Source of the DNA: Eumeta japonica
Taxonomy: Eukaryota; Arthropoda; Insecta; Lepidoptera; Psychidae
NCBI GenBank assembly: GCA_005406025.1
Contig: BGZK01000153.1
Location: 372,001 to 436,000, forward strand
Direction: 5' to 3'
Length of the DNA: 64,000 bases
The notes beneath the pieces were generated by a model. That model saw nothing but the letters and a program-made list of their open reading frames with translations, made no database searches and was not told the origin of the DNA. A program made the translations under genes and the position numbers. Shown here piece by piece: positions 22,290 through 34,249 of the stretch (within the stretch, counting starts at the first letter, position 1; the number at the start of each line of letters is the position of its first letter).

Positions 22290-22640
22290 CGATACTCTTC
22301 GAAAGCGTCGTTACGATATATCGACGCGTTAAAATTCCGTCCGACTCGCGTCCATAACACGGCGCGGCGTATTTCGCCAATAAAAATTTCGCCGAGCTTT
22401 GTTTATCCGGCAAAAATTGGGTCATAAAGTGGCAGTTATCGGTCCCCTAGCCCGGATCGCGTTTCCGGCAGTGAGATATGCCGCACTCGAGCGCCCCCCT
22501 CGCCGGACCTCGGAAGCGTACATATTTTTGAATGCAACAAATGCGGCTGAAGGATGCATGTAAATTATGGCCGGCATGTGGGAGACCGGCGGTGGGTGAG
22601 ATTCATAAATTAACGCCCAAATCGGTATAAAATTTCTTTT
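22290..22640. promoter_or_regulatory. GC-rich island, candidate enhancer
   Basis: A long departure from AT-rich sequence, with GTCATAAAGT (22421-22430) and TTCATAAATT (22602-22611), both containing the TTTATG core bound by Caudal or posterior Hox factors, and AGTTATCGGT (GATA-type, about 22435). Open frames across it have no recognisable product. Confidence 0.4.
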
Positions 22641-23275
22641 TTGCAAATAATTGCTGCGACATTTTGTTAGTTTCGAAATGAAATGCAAAGATTTTTTTGT
22701 TTAAATTCAAAATGTAAGCCTACGGCGCCTATAATATATTAAAGGAAAAATGGACAGTGAAAATCGAATGTTATTCAAACTTGCGACAGATTCATTTCAA
22801 GGAGTTTTTAAGATCATAGCAGTCTGTTTCCATAATTTATTGCATTTCAATAAAGGATTCTCTGGCAATTGCATAAATTTTACACTTTCTGTTCCAAGGA
22901 TGTAGTAGTTTTCCCTTATATTTCTTTTTAAAGTATCGAATTGGAATGCTTAAAATCCTAATTTTGCGACTCGCGAAATCCTGTGATGGGATATGAGGAT
23001 ACCAGCAACGTCTTATTTCTATACTATCGCTCATAGAAGAATTGCCCTTATATTATATTGATTATATAAGAATTTGCATTGTTGTTGTCTCGACTTTGAG
23101 CACAAGATGATTTCTAACGACATGATTGTAATGACCATTTATTGGATTTTCCTTGATTCTTCGTTGTTTTCAATTTATTGCGTAGATAGAAAAGTGTAAA
23201 AAGTCCACCGCAATCGTCATATAGCAATTAATTTTTTTGCATTAATTTATCAAAAAAGAAATCAGTGCAATAATA
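22641..23275. other. AT-rich DNA without a recognisable gene
   Basis: No supportable feature. Confidence 0.5.
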
Positions 23276-23370
23276 CAACCGGCCAAGTACGAGTCGGACT
23301 CGTATAAACGGGGTTTTATATATACTGTTGTAGTATATATAGAATATATATATTCTATATATATACTATA
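23276..23370 (+). repeat. 5' end of interspersed repeat family A plus TA-rich hairpin
   Basis: ACCGGCCAAGTACGAGTCGG, then ACTCG and a GGGGTTTT-like word, is the start of the family seen at 33258 (CTGGCCAAGCGCATACCGGA) and 58283. It breaks off after some 45 bp into a hairpin made of TAGTATATATAGAAT and its complement (23331-23368). Confidence 0.65.
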
Positions 23371-23375
23371 AGCCA

Positions 23376-23660
23376 GCCGTCTACTTACGAGCCCGAGGTG
23401 ACGTGGCCGGTGATTCCGCGCGTCGTGCCTTTACCCGTCCGGGCGGTGCACGACCGCAAAAAGAGCTGTTCTTTGTCACAGTAGCAGCCAGAAGATGAAT
23501 GCGAAAACGTACTCTAGTCGCAGTGTATTGTAGCCTTAGGCATTAGCAATTTTAATTTCAAGACACCGCAAAGGAAATTTTTAAGGAGTAAAAATTGCAT
23601 ATGACCTTGTTTTTCCGCCGTCGCGTGGCCGGTGTTTCCTTCGTTCGGAAAATTTTCTTT
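23376..23660. promoter_or_regulatory. GC-rich island with a repeated CGTGGCCGGTG word
   Basis: GACGTGGCCGGTGATTCC at 23400-23417 and CGCGTGGCCGGTGTTTCC at 23622-23639 are near-identical 18-base words about 220 bp apart, in two GC-rich patches. A regulatory role is possible but unproven. Confidence 0.35.
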
Positions 23661-25685
23661 TCCTGAGCAATCGAACAAAAAAAAAACTAGTTCTCCACAA
23701 CGAATAGACGCGTTTGCTATAGGATTTCTGTTTCTCTTATAATCAGATCTCTCTTGCTTTGCGGAATTTTAATTCTGACATGAAAATTTGCTTATAAGTA
23801 ATTAAGCTAGTTAAAATAACTGAAACTTTCTCTTCGGAATTTTCATTTAAATGTCTTTTTCAATTGACGCTATCTTCTTCGGTTTCCATACTAGAAATAA
23901 AAGAGCTCAAATTTATTGATTTTTCGTCAATTTTGCAATTTTTATTCATAAATCAATGCGTTTTTCGTTTTCTAATTTCAAATCGAATCTCGAGTCTCGT
24001 TCACATTTTAAAAGACTGATAATCGATTTTATTAACTTTTCACAAAGGAAAAATCGGATCATAAAATATATCCAATAATATTACTTTGTGAAATAAAATG
24101 CTTATCCGTAAACACACGTATGACATATATTTAGGGACAAATCAATTTCGGTCGAAATGTGACCGAGTAGCGTCTAGTCAAAAAAATCAAACAAAACCCC
24201 ATCAATCATTAGTCGTCCACTCCTGACGGGGCCGTGTCCAGCGGAAAGGGTCGTGCCATGAATTTATTACCGAAAAAAGCTAAAAAAAAAAGCGCTCCTA
24301 ATTGATATTACGTTATTGATTCATGGCGTAAAGTGAAAATTATGGAAATGATCTATGTGATGCGAACATTTTGTTTTGAAAATCTAAAATAAGCGAAAAG
24401 CAAGCGGAACAGTAATAGAGGAAATTTTATGATTTCTAGAATAATCAATTTTTAGGCCAAAAAAAGATGAACTTTCCAACACAATGTGAGAATTTGAAAT
24501 ATAAAACGTACAACATTAACTAAACATTTAAGTTGTCAGTAACATCTACTTTTTTCTAATTCGGAACACTGAGTTTATTAGCCTGCAGTTTTACGACATT
24601 TTTACGTAGTTGAAAAATCAGATTGTATAAAGTGTCATATTCGATTCAAGTGCCCTAATGTCTAATTTTACTATGAGGTTATGCAGCTAATATTAACACA
24701 ATATTTTTGCTGCAGAAACGGGCTGTTAATGTATTTTCTAATTTGAGAGAAGTTTCTCCTTAAGCATCTTTCGGAGTAATTCTTAAAGAAATTACTATTG
24801 TAACTTCGACGTCAGAATACATATGTAAATGTCAAGAATAGTTTCAAAAGATGAGCGATATTCACAACAATTGACAATAGACGTAGGGACGATCTTGCTG
24901 CTCATAAAACCCGACTAAGCAAAGTTAGCAAATCATTTGAAGGGTAATTAATGTGTGCGCTTTTATAATAAGGTAGGTCCCAGCTGAAATTCATAATTTG
25001 TCATTTTATGCATTTAAACTTCTCGTTAAACAGAAGTTATACGACAAGGGTTATTATACTGTTTCTGAATATCTTAATGAACAAAACCCATGGGATTGAA
25101 CTGCTCGGTTATCAGTTTGCTTCATGTTATTTCTAAGTGTTGTACTAAATTACTAATTACTCAATGCTTTGCATCGATGAGTAAAAAAAGCAAGCCTTAA
25201 GTTTCTTGCCAATTTTTCTCAAGGTGAATCAGCATTTAGTGGTAATGTTAATTTCGAAAACAATTCGTTAATGACTAAATAATAATAAAGTGTAATTCTA
25301 TTACCTATGAAATAAATCTACTTTCGATATGATTTGATTTGAAGAAATGCAACGATTATATAATCACGACAAAGTTATATGAAAGTAAATTCACATTTTT
25401 GAAAAGTAATGCATTATCTGCGAGTTTTTTTTTTTTGGTTCTATGAAACCAAAACTATGCCGTTTGCTTATGAAAACATATCACAATAATATTACTATTT
25501 ACAGTACGCGATTCATTATAACAGAAGTTTAGCGGCTATGTTATTATATGGCACAAACGTATTTTTGTTAATTGGAAAAGTTTTCGGATCAATAATACAA
25601 TTCTGTTAATGAAGAAATGATTGTTGCGATCAAAGGAGTACGCTTTCCTTTATATGTAGAAATGTAAGTTGTGCTACGAAAATTT
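23661..25685. other. AT-rich DNA without a recognisable gene
   Basis: No supportable gene. A GC-balanced patch sits at 24205-24260 (TCCTGACGGGGCCGTGTCCA). Confidence 0.5.
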
Positions 25686-25714
25686 CATATTTTATTTCAT
25701 AGACAAAAGCATAT

Positions 25715-25865
25715 GAGAAAGCTCAGACAGCGATATCAGAGAGTGGTGTGGTTTGAAAGAAGATGTAGTGACTAGAGTGGAAAAGGGTACTTGTGGTGGT
25801 TTGGCCATCTGGAAATGACGATTGAAAGTAGACCGACAAAACAATTCTAGGAAATAGGCGTTAGT
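25715..25865 (+). pseudogene. Non-LTR retrotransposon remnant (C-terminal region after reverse transcriptase)
   Basis: 25741-25788 reads EWCGLKEDVVTRVEKG, and after a one-base frame change LWWFGHLE reads from 25791. This is the post-reverse-transcriptase C-terminal block of a lepidopteran LINE family whose later part is found at 43425-43760 on the minus strand (the two share the ...xxSRxxKQ stretch). Only about 50 codons remain, with a stop and at least one frameshift. Confidence 0.7.
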
Positions 25866-26284
25866 TTATATTGTTAATATTAAAAGCGCTAGAAATAATT
25901 TCTCTTTTTTTTGGATCCTAAAAAAAAGATTAAAAACAACGGAAAACGGGAACAAAAAGCATTCAACCGCGTTTCCTATGAAACGCATTCTGAATTAATC
26001 ATCAGAAGTAAACGTGCGGTGCGTTTGCGCGCTTTCACGGGGATTAGCCGTTTTACCTTAAATTATTTCTGTTGTTGAGTACGCGAGCGTCCAAATAAAT
26101 GGGTGTGAGGAACGATCAAAACAAGTTTATTTTAGGCGTGGGGGATAATTTAAAAAAATAAAGAAACGTAGGTTTTGTGTATTGTGACAGAGAAAAAATG
26201 TACTAAGTTTTTATTAGCTTTCCGTTCGTGATTTCTCACACGTTAAGAAATAATGTGTTCCTTCATCTTTTATATTGAACGATT

Positions 26285-26480
26285 TGATGTCAATTGTTCG
26301 TTCCCGCTTTTAATTCTAGTCCCACTATTATTCTTGATTTTGATCTCGATCACATTCTGGATTTTAATAACTGTTCCAAATTCGGTTTCAACCTCCCGTC
26401 GTGTTCTCAATTTCGGCACTCGGTTCAGCTCACCAGCTCGCTTTCAATTCCAATATCGCTATGCATGACGATCTCGATTC
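26285..26480 (-). repeat. Purine-rich repeat family B, locus 3 (inverted)
   Basis: On the minus strand this reads as runs like GAGATCAAAATCAAGAATAA and GGTTGAAACCGAATTTGGAA, the same six-base-periodic style as locus 1. Two overlapping plus-strand frames here come from the repeat and are not genes. Confidence 0.55.
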
Positions 26481-27290
26481 GTATGAAACCGGAGTATATA
26501 ATAGATTCAAAATAAAACACGTGCTGTCTGCGCCCGGGCCGCGTAGCGGTGATTAATGCGAGCAGAAAGTGGCGATATATTGATATCCATTTAATCCGGT
26601 TTACATATTTTCTAGCTTCATACAAAAAAAAATGTGGTTAATAATTAACTAGATAGTACCATCACAAAACATTAATCATTATCAAACAAAAAAATCTGAA
26701 ACGCATCATTGTTTATTTATACTCAGTAGCTGAATCCAAATTTTTATGTTTCTTACTTAATAGCAAGAAGAATTTCATACAAGATTCCTTCTCTCATTTG
26801 CCCACACTTAAATTTGAAGTTTTCAAAAACCTTTTCAAAGTGATTCCACTAACAAATATAATTACGAGCATGTAGTATTTTCTACAGAAACACTTACACC
26901 ATGGTTATGCTTGCATATTCTAAGCGATAGCTTATTCTATACTAAGCTGTACTTTATTATTATTATCCATAGGTATCATACAATCCTGTATTCTATTCTT
27001 GTCATGTTGCTGCGTTACGGTATTGTATTATATATTACTACTCTATATTATAATAAATTATAGCATCAATTACAACGCGGTGACGATACGCTATAATGAA
27101 ATGGCCCCACGGATGCCGCGTCACGACACTTTTTCCTTATACCTTCGGTATTCCTTCACATCGGTGCGTACCTATTTAATAGAATCCTTAATTTCTAACG
27201 GATTCGCAGTATTATGTAGTGTTTTGAGTTTGTGAATTTAATATTACACATAAGAACAAAGTAAACAAAATGTTTGAATTTAAGTTAAGT
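26481..27290. other. AT-rich DNA without a recognisable gene
   Basis: No supportable gene. Short open frame 26999-27235 has no recognisable content. Confidence 0.5.
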
Positions 27291-27481
27291 TCAGTGACCA
27301 CGGAGGCGTCACTGCACAGACGCGCATTCGTCGTTGTACGCTTGCGTGCTACTTATTTACAGAAGGACGCAGTGACGAGAACATAGAGCAGCCGCAGCGT
27401 CGCTATAGTTTTATAGTTATGACGCGTATTCGTCATGATGACGAATACGCGTCTGCGCAGCGACGCCTCCGTGGACAGTGA
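27291..27481. mobile_element. MITE with ~40-bp terminal inverted repeats
   Basis: The left end (TCAGTGACCACGGAGGCGTC, 27291-27310, continuing ACTGCACAGACGCGCATTCGTC) is the near-exact reverse complement of the right end (27440-27481, ending GCGACGCCTCCGTGGACAGT). The element also has an internal perfect palindrome at 27421-27453: GACGCGTATTCGTCAT, one base, then its complement. The inner end of the right repeat is therefore duplicated in inverted form. I could not find a convincing target duplication, so the superfamily is open; CAGTG ends hint at hAT. Confidence 0.75.
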
Positions 27482-28655
27482 GGTTTATTCGTTGTAATTA
27501 TATACCGCAATAATAGTGTTAGTTTTCAGTATTGAATTATTTTATTGCAAACGAATAACAGAAAATCAAATGCTGTTTAATTTTCTCATTATGTATTTCA
27601 TTAGCACAAAAAAAAAATAATTCATTTTTTGTGATCATTCGTAAAAGGGTGGTTCAAAAAAGAACAATCGAAAAAGTTAACATAAAAAAAAAATAATTGT
27701 CTTTTCACAGTAATTTAACTGTTTACATTTAGAATTTAACAAAGTTCAGTGTCCACGATAACTAACTTTATTATTTCAAAAATTCAATTTTAAATCTAAA
27801 GTCTACGAGCCATAACGAAAAAATACTATTTTATTCCATAATAATATGAAAATTTACGAGTAAGGTAGTTTTTGTTAAATAGGTAGAGCAAGTTTCTATT
27901 TTATCTATTTTTATAATTTTAATATTATAATTTGACGCGAGTCCTTACATTTGTACAAGTGACCTGAAAAAGAAAATGAAAGCTTAAATTTCTTCCAACT
28001 CGTACCAGAGAAGATGCCATAAATTACAGCTGATATTCTTATCGCCGAGTTCTGCGCTTGGAAACGTGACACGAGACTTGGCAAAAGAAAGGACTAAGTG
28101 ACAATGAATTCGACAAAGAATGTGTATTATACAGTTTGCCAAATTTAAAATTCTAGTTAATAAACTATTACCTGTTTTGAGAAAAATGAGAATCTAAAAA
28201 GGATTTCTATTGTAATAATAAAATAAATAAAATTAATTGCACTCCCGAAAAAAAAGGACAATGGCAATTTCCTATTTTTGTGATGTGATTTAGAATTAGA
28301 TTAGAAGCCGATTTTAAATATAACCTTAAATTGATTTTAAAGTCACCCACGACAGCTTTTTAAAATGCTTTTACATTTAAATGATGGTTGATGATCTATC
28401 GAAATAGTTTATAGCGTATATCTCGTCTATAATAGTTTATATCTCACAGTGATGCTATGACTCTCGCGGATGCACTTCCACATCTATGCATGCTGAGTGT
28501 GGTTGTCAGCTCGGCTTTGACAAATTGGTAGCATCGACGACGAAGTGCCGATGGTGATAACTGTAAAAAATTCCATGTACTTACGTCGCTGTGTTGAGTA
28601 ACTCATCGTGGTGGCAGTGGCGATGGTACTTATGACTACTTCACGAGTATGCGCA
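27482..28655. other. AT-rich DNA; GC-balanced patch at the right end
   Basis: No gene. 28450-28650 is less AT-rich (GGTGGCAGTGGCGATGGTAC) and leads into the hairpin below. It may be a decayed element that I do not recognise. Confidence 0.4.
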
Positions 28656-28659
28656 AAAA

Positions 28660-28691
28660 CATAGACCCATAGATATCTCTGTGGGTCTATG
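28660..28691. repeat. Hairpin, 10-bp stem with palindromic loop
   Basis: CATAGACCCA (28660-28669) pairs with TGGGTCTATG (28682-28691). The loop contains AGATATCT, itself a palindrome. Confidence 0.75.
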
Positions 28692-28699
28692 CTTCACAA

Positions 28700-29865
28700 A
28701 ATACAAAATTAAAATCATGTCGTAGTTTGCACAACGATATATGAATTTATAAAACGTTAAACGGGTGTGCAGAAAGAATGCGTCACGTTCTTTCGTCACG
28801 TCATCGCTTTATTACTGTTATTATATGCAACTTATGTAAAAATCTTCATTTGTTTAAAACATGCGTTCTTGGAAATGTCTCTAATGATTATAACGATTTA
28901 GTGCAATATATTTTTTTTATTTCGTTGCAGTTAGGTTTCGCGTTTGAGAAAAACCCCTTTTCTACAAGTTTCAATGAGGATAACAGTTACTTTTATAACA
29001 TATTGGAAGTATTAGCGACAGTATGTAGCCATTACGCGGTTGTTAGTGTAATATCTGAATATGGTATAAAGTATAAGAGTAGGTTCATATCGTGAGAAAT
29101 TCTCCCAGTTTTTAGGGTTCCTTTCAAATATTTTTTATAATAATTTAAACAATAAATAGAAAAGTATAGTTCAGTAAATCACAATACAACGATGGAGTTA
29201 GTTGCTTTGTGTGTTTTTATTCTTTTTTTTTAGACGCGTTTAGTTATTTACGAACACCGATATCTACAGTTTTTCGAAAATGTAGTAGATATTTTCAATG
29301 TGCTGAAACTCAACGGTTTGGAAAAATGTATAATTCTTATGGGAATTAAAAATAATAGGTTACAAAATAGATCCAGAGAGACGTCTTACTTATTTCCCAA
29401 GTACAACTCACCAATTTTTCAAATATTTATTATTTAAAAGAAATAGGGTAATGTTTGCAAAATACGTTTGTATTCGTTTCAGACGTTAAAGCAAGACACT
29501 TTTTTCGTTTAATTAAAATAGCGTGACCGATCTGTTTCACACGTAATATTGTAAAATGGCGTGGCAGGGATTACAACATTTTTTTTTGAGATTTACGAAA
29601 GCACAGAAAATATGGCCCTTGTACAGATTTTTTGGATTAAGTTTCACAGAGGAAAAATCTAGGTCTGTATATCACATCCCTTTTCAAAATCCCGTTCTTA
29701 CGTAATCCCATCTTGGTTACAGTCTCCCTATGATTTCACCTCAATAATAACTTTGGCACATTGCTTGCCAACAATATTGCGGATACTTGTAAAACGGTAA
29801 TTTTTATAATGTGTAATACACGATACGGATAAATAACAAAATTAGATTCTGCCAAAGCAGTGCGG
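28700..29865. other. AT-rich DNA without a recognisable gene
   Basis: A 105-codon plus-strand frame (28778-29095) follows base bias and has no domain. Confidence 0.5.
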
Positions 29866-29866
29866 G

Positions 29867-29885
29867 GAGAGAGAGAGAGAGATAT

Positions 29886-29928
<43 letters not shown>
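29867..29928. repeat. (GA)n / (GATA)n microsatellite
   Basis: GA repeats at both ends, with GATAGATAGATA in the middle. It directly precedes the retrotransposon remnant at about 29990. Confidence 0.95.
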
Positions 29929-29929
<1 letters not shown>

Positions 29930-29989
29930 CACAAAGGTGTGAGAATATTAGAAAAATACAGAATAATAGAAAAAAGACACTGACGCTGT

Positions 29990-30250
29990 CAAATATTCAT
30001 TAAAGTTGAAGTGACGCTGGGCAGGTCATGTATCCAGAATGATCGATGACAGATGGATTACTAGACTAACTTCGTGGCCTGGCCCATCAAGTCAGGTTCA
30101 AGAAAAAAGGAAGATCACTAATCCGATGGGAAGACGAGTTAATAAAAGTAGCAGTTAAATATTACAGAATAAAAATCAAACCAAGATACACAAAAGAAAA
30201 ACCTGGAGGAGCGTTTACCCTCACACAAGAGGGGTTCCTGCATGTTTGCA
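29990..30250 (+). pseudogene. Non-LTR retrotransposon remnant, second family
   Basis: From 30006 the frame reads LK, a stop (TGA 30012-30014), then RWAGHVSRMIDDRW. After a frame change in the A-run at about 30101-30108 it reads GRSLIRWEDELIKVAV, and near 30205 GGAFTLTQEG. The order (RWAGHxxRxxDxRW, RWxDE, then WxxxEEAxxxQ-like tail) is the C-terminus found after the reverse transcriptase domain in many LINEs. It is distinct from the family at 25.7 and 43.5 kb. Truncated and inactive. Confidence 0.75.
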
Positions 30251-31550
30251 TGATTCACTATTTTATTGTTCCTAATACAAATTGTTTTTTTAATGCGTTA
30301 AATAATCAAATCGATTAGATATTATAATATACATTTATTATCAAATGTCAATATAACTGCTTCCTACAGCGTTTTTTAAATAAAACTCTTAGTGTTTAAT
30401 AAAACTGTCAATTGTTTAGTCAAAATTAAATTAATAGATATTTGTATAAACATAGCAATCTTTATCTCGTTTCCAAACTTTACTATGTGCATTAATCTGT
30501 ATTAAAATTATGTATTTATTAACTGTATTTCATTTGTATGAAATGAAAAGCTTTATATTTTTTTTGTTTCATTTATTTATAATTTCTGTAAATTCACTAT
30601 GCGGTTATCTCTTTATAGAAAGGCACAATAACAGTTTTGCACTAGAATTTCGATATTCTACAATTCTTTTTAGCACTGTTCAAAAGCTGATGCAGCAGGA
30701 TTCCCACTATAGTCTTGATAACCTTCACCCTCCCTAACCATACCCCACTACATCCGGCAGCTCTTTCAGTTTTCATACATTTTACACGAAAGCAGTAGCA
30801 GATTTCCTTCACGTTAATGTGATTTTTATTTTTATCACTTTTCATGTATTCAGTCGCAGTGGCATTATTATCAGCAACTATATCATCACATGCAAAAATA
30901 CTTTCAAAATAACTTCTTCAGTGATATTTTCATATGGCTTTATATATTCAATAGACACATATTGTCGTCTCTAATGACATTTACATATCAAAAAACGTTT
31001 TGGTTTGTATGGAAATAATCCGAGCATCTCCTTTTTTAACCATCTTCTGTTAACTTCATCTAATGAATCTTTGACGTTCGGATCCTGAATATTTTCATTT
31101 TAATTTTTTATTTATGTTCGTTATATTAGATTTATGTTCGTTCTAGCTCTACCATTACCATCTTTAAGAGACTATAATTTTATTACAATCACAAGTGTCT
31201 AAATATTCAATTTTTTTAAATTTGAATTGAGATTATTCATATTTCTTTTCAAAAAATTAAAGAAATCCGCATAAAAATTCATTTGGTACTTGTAAGTTTT
31301 TTCCGAGAGTTTATTTCATAATGATGAGTTAGCAAGAAAATTACACCGTGTAATGTTATTCAGGAATAAGCAAATGAAGTTTTCAAGCGAAGTTTATGGT
31401 CGATACCGGCCATATCGTATTAAGAATATAAAATACAAAGTGAATCATGAACAGTAAAATAAAAGCTTGGAGATTAGGAAAAATGAAAATCCAATCAAAA
31501 TTGGTCAAAACAAGTGTTTCTATTTCGACATTTTGCAATAGCAGCCCGTT
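30251..31550. other. AT-rich DNA without a recognisable gene
   Basis: No supportable gene. Open frames at 30510-30737 (plus) and 30642-30845 (minus) overlap one another and have no recognised content. Confidence 0.5.
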
Positions 31551-31554
31551 TTAC

Positions 31555-31720
31555 TTCATAGAATATCAAACGGTATCGCTGTAACCGCGATACGACACCT
31601 ATGCGATATGCGATAGTATTGAAACAAGATTCGGCTCTATCCTAAAAGCCCCGGGCGGCCGGCGCCGGCGCGCCGACGCCTCGCACATTATCGCTTTTAC
31701 TTTCGCACCGTGGTCGTACA
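31555..31720. promoter_or_regulatory. GC-rich island with ATTATCG motif
   Basis: CCCCGGGCGGCCGGCGCCGG at 31650-31669, continuing CGCGCCGACGCC, is followed by CACATTATCGCTTTT (GATA-type). Isolated in AT-rich sequence. Candidate enhancer. Confidence 0.4.
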
Positions 31721-32727
31721 TTTTGTGTATTTCCTAATTTGTGTCACCGGCACGCCTAAGCTAATTTATGAAATATACGGTGTTTATTGTGGAAAAGCTT
31801 TTAGGAGGTGACATATAGGTTTTAGGTTTGGCGACAGAATAGGCATTTAATGTTTGGCGATCGAATTAGTGAATGCGAGAACGTCTTTGGAATTTTACCA
31901 TTGCGTACTTATTTTTATGTCTCTGTTAACTTACCTGACGTAAGCAATTGTGTATTATGTTATGTATACGTTATGTTATAAAAAGCATATTTGTTAAATT
32001 TTGCAAAATAGGCTGCTATTTCCTGGACGTTATTGTGTTCCAGGAATCCAAACCGCATTATGAGTTTTATTTCATAATTGTTAATAAAACACTAAATCAG
32101 ACTACATTTTCTATTGGACTACAACAAAATATAAATCTATGTACACGTTGTGACAAGGTCTCTTTGTTCCTTCATCGGAGCACAGTACATAAACGTAATG
32201 ATTCGTCACATAGAGTTATGGAGTAATATGCGTTTAGTCAGCGTTTCAACTCCGTACGAGTTCCACGCGTAGTTAAGTGCACCTCTCTAATAATAGTAAA
32301 TATATAAAAGTGAACATAAACTTTATTTAGTTTTATTTACCAAAGCCCCCGAATAACCTACATTTTCTTTTTACTTCATTATATGTTAATATCGTAGTAA
32401 TTTAAACAATTGCAAATAACAATTTTAATGATTTACCGGCGTGAAATGTTAATAAAGTAACGTTAGAAGAAAGAGAAGCAAACAATAGGCCAGAAAAGAT
32501 ATAAATGGTTAGTATACCTTGTTTTTAAGCACGTATTTTATTTTATCGAGAAAATGAAGCCAAATAAATAGTACTGTGGTAGAGCCATATTGTGGCCATT
32601 TTAGCCGCAGCATAAAAATCGGCCGAAATTATCAGTGAAATACGACACACTCAAAGAATACGGACGTGAAGTAGAAGTTTGACTGTAATTTCGTCCAGTG
32701 AGTGAGAGTTACTGTGGTACACTTCAC
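31721..32727. other. AT-rich DNA without a recognisable gene
   Basis: No supportable gene. If the exon call below is right, this would be the downstream intron of that minus-strand gene. Confidence 0.4.
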
Positions 32728-32867
32728 CTCTCCCTTTTCTATCAACCCTATCATCTTCCATTAGATGTCCCATTCTCTCCAAATAATGCATTGGTGACTC
32801 CTCTGGGGGGTCACGAGAGTCCATGGGCGGCAGTTCCTCGCTTTCTTTTGACTCGCTTCCTCCTTGA
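32728..32867 (-). CDS. Candidate internal exon of an unidentified gene
   Basis: Read on the minus strand, a TATTATGATTTTAG acceptor ends at 32868. A 140-nt segment follows, then a GAG|GTGAAG donor (GT at 32727-32726). Only one of the three frames is open across it. It gives 46 full codons of hydrophilic, acidic, proline-containing sequence, with SESKESEELPPMDSRDPPEE near the start and ESPMHYLERMGHLMEDD later. Codon content and GC level differ from the flanks. I do not recognise the protein. It resembles a disordered segment of a regulatory protein, but it could be a piece of an unrecognised transposon. No neighbouring exon was found in the window, so the introns would be large. Confidence 0.4.
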
Positions 32868-33257
32868 CTAAAATCATAATATGGTAATTTGCTTCAAAGT
32901 TTATGGAAGTGAGTTAATTCTGTTGTGATGCATATTGAAGTCATTGCAGGCTAAAATGGGTAACGTGAAATGAGTCATAGAGGAAATGTCAAACAAAAGA
33001 ATTATGGATACTTGTGCATTATATTGTGAAAATGCTCAAATAAAGCTTTCATATTGATGTCTAATGAAAGAATATATTCCATTTAAGTAATTCATTTTAC
33101 ATTGACGTGAATTATGCGAAACCAATAATGTGAAAGGACATTGATGCTATAGAGTATATAGCATCAATATCTATACTATAGATATTATAAAAAATACTTA
33201 AACATCGATATTATAAATTTATGTATTTTCTAAAACAAACATTGTAAAAATAAAAAA

Positions 33258-33985
33258 ACTGGCCAAGCGCATACCGGACCATGCTCTTTGTAGGGTTCCA
33301 AAATCATTATTACAAAGAAAAATGTACTACAGATGAAAAAAGTATGTTGTTACACTTTTTCTATGTTTTCCGCACAAAATAGTTATAAGAACTTTAGTCA
33401 TCTATAACTAGAAAAACAAGTAGATATGCCGACTATTAGCGTGAACTAGTGTAAACTAAGGTGCGTCAGCAAACGGGTGTATATTCATGGCCCATACGTC
33501 CTTTTGTGGAGAAGCGCAGTTTTTCGGCTATAACTCGAAAACAATATATCCGGCCATGTTCAAAATGATTTTCGTTAAAAGTATTTATTTTCGCGTTATC
33601 TTCTTTAATTTTTTCATATTTTTTGGATATCAGGTTTAGAGGGGGACATAACAATAGAGGGGTACAAATTACTGCAAATTTCGGAGCGATTATTTCCGAA
33701 ATTATTCACGTAATCAGAAAAATTGCTTAAAAACCTTAAAGTGTCTTTAAAAGTACTGTCGAAATATGTGCTACTCGTTGATGATCGCTGAAAAAAAATT
33801 TTTTCTGCTTCTATTCGATATTTAACTACCAAAATAAGTAGCGGTTCATACAAGACACCTATACTATCAATTTCATCAGTATATGTCATGCAGTTTTTTA
33901 ATAAAATGCCTGTGACATACGGACGGACGGATGGATATGACGAAACTATAATCCGTTCTTACTATTTTGGCTGGGAACATTAAAA
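33258..33985 (+). repeat. Interspersed repeat family A, copy 3 (near full length)
   Basis: Runs from CTGGCCAAGCGCATACCGGA through GTGCGTCAGCAAACGGGTGT, the TTTCGGAGCGATTATTTCCG block, ATACGGACGGACGGATGG and a CTATTTTGGCTGGGAAC end. Near the 5' end TAGGGTTCC and near the 3' end GGAACAT-type words suggest subterminal inverted repeats (GGGTTCC / GGAACCC in other copies). Class unknown; non-coding. Confidence 0.8.
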
Positions 33986-34249
33986 ATGTATCTTACAATA
34001 TAATTTTATCAAGAAAAAAAAACCCATGTGCGATGATCGTGTGGGTGGAATGGTAGTTGTGCTAAGTTCCAGAGAAATCTGAAAATATATTAAGAAATAT
34101 TTATGATGTGGACAGAGAAAGAATATGGGTTGATAATCACATTTAGTTTGACTTCATAACAATTACCAACTCTATCACGTGCTAACATTTAAATTTAACA
34201 ATCTATAGGGATGTAGCTATCGATTGCTGCTCAAACTGTAGATAGTGCT

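Noticed and set aside
26253..26515. Two overlapping plus-strand frames of about 70 codons
   Set aside because: Both read through the pyrimidine-rich complement of a family B repeat.
27291..27481. Assigning the MITE to hAT from its CAGTG start
   Set aside because: The 8-bp flanks (GTTAAGTT and AGGTTTAT) do not match, so the superfamily is left open.
28778..29095. 105-codon plus-strand frame as a gene
   Set aside because: Composition follows the local AT bias, with no domain, no splice or promoter context and no repeat match.
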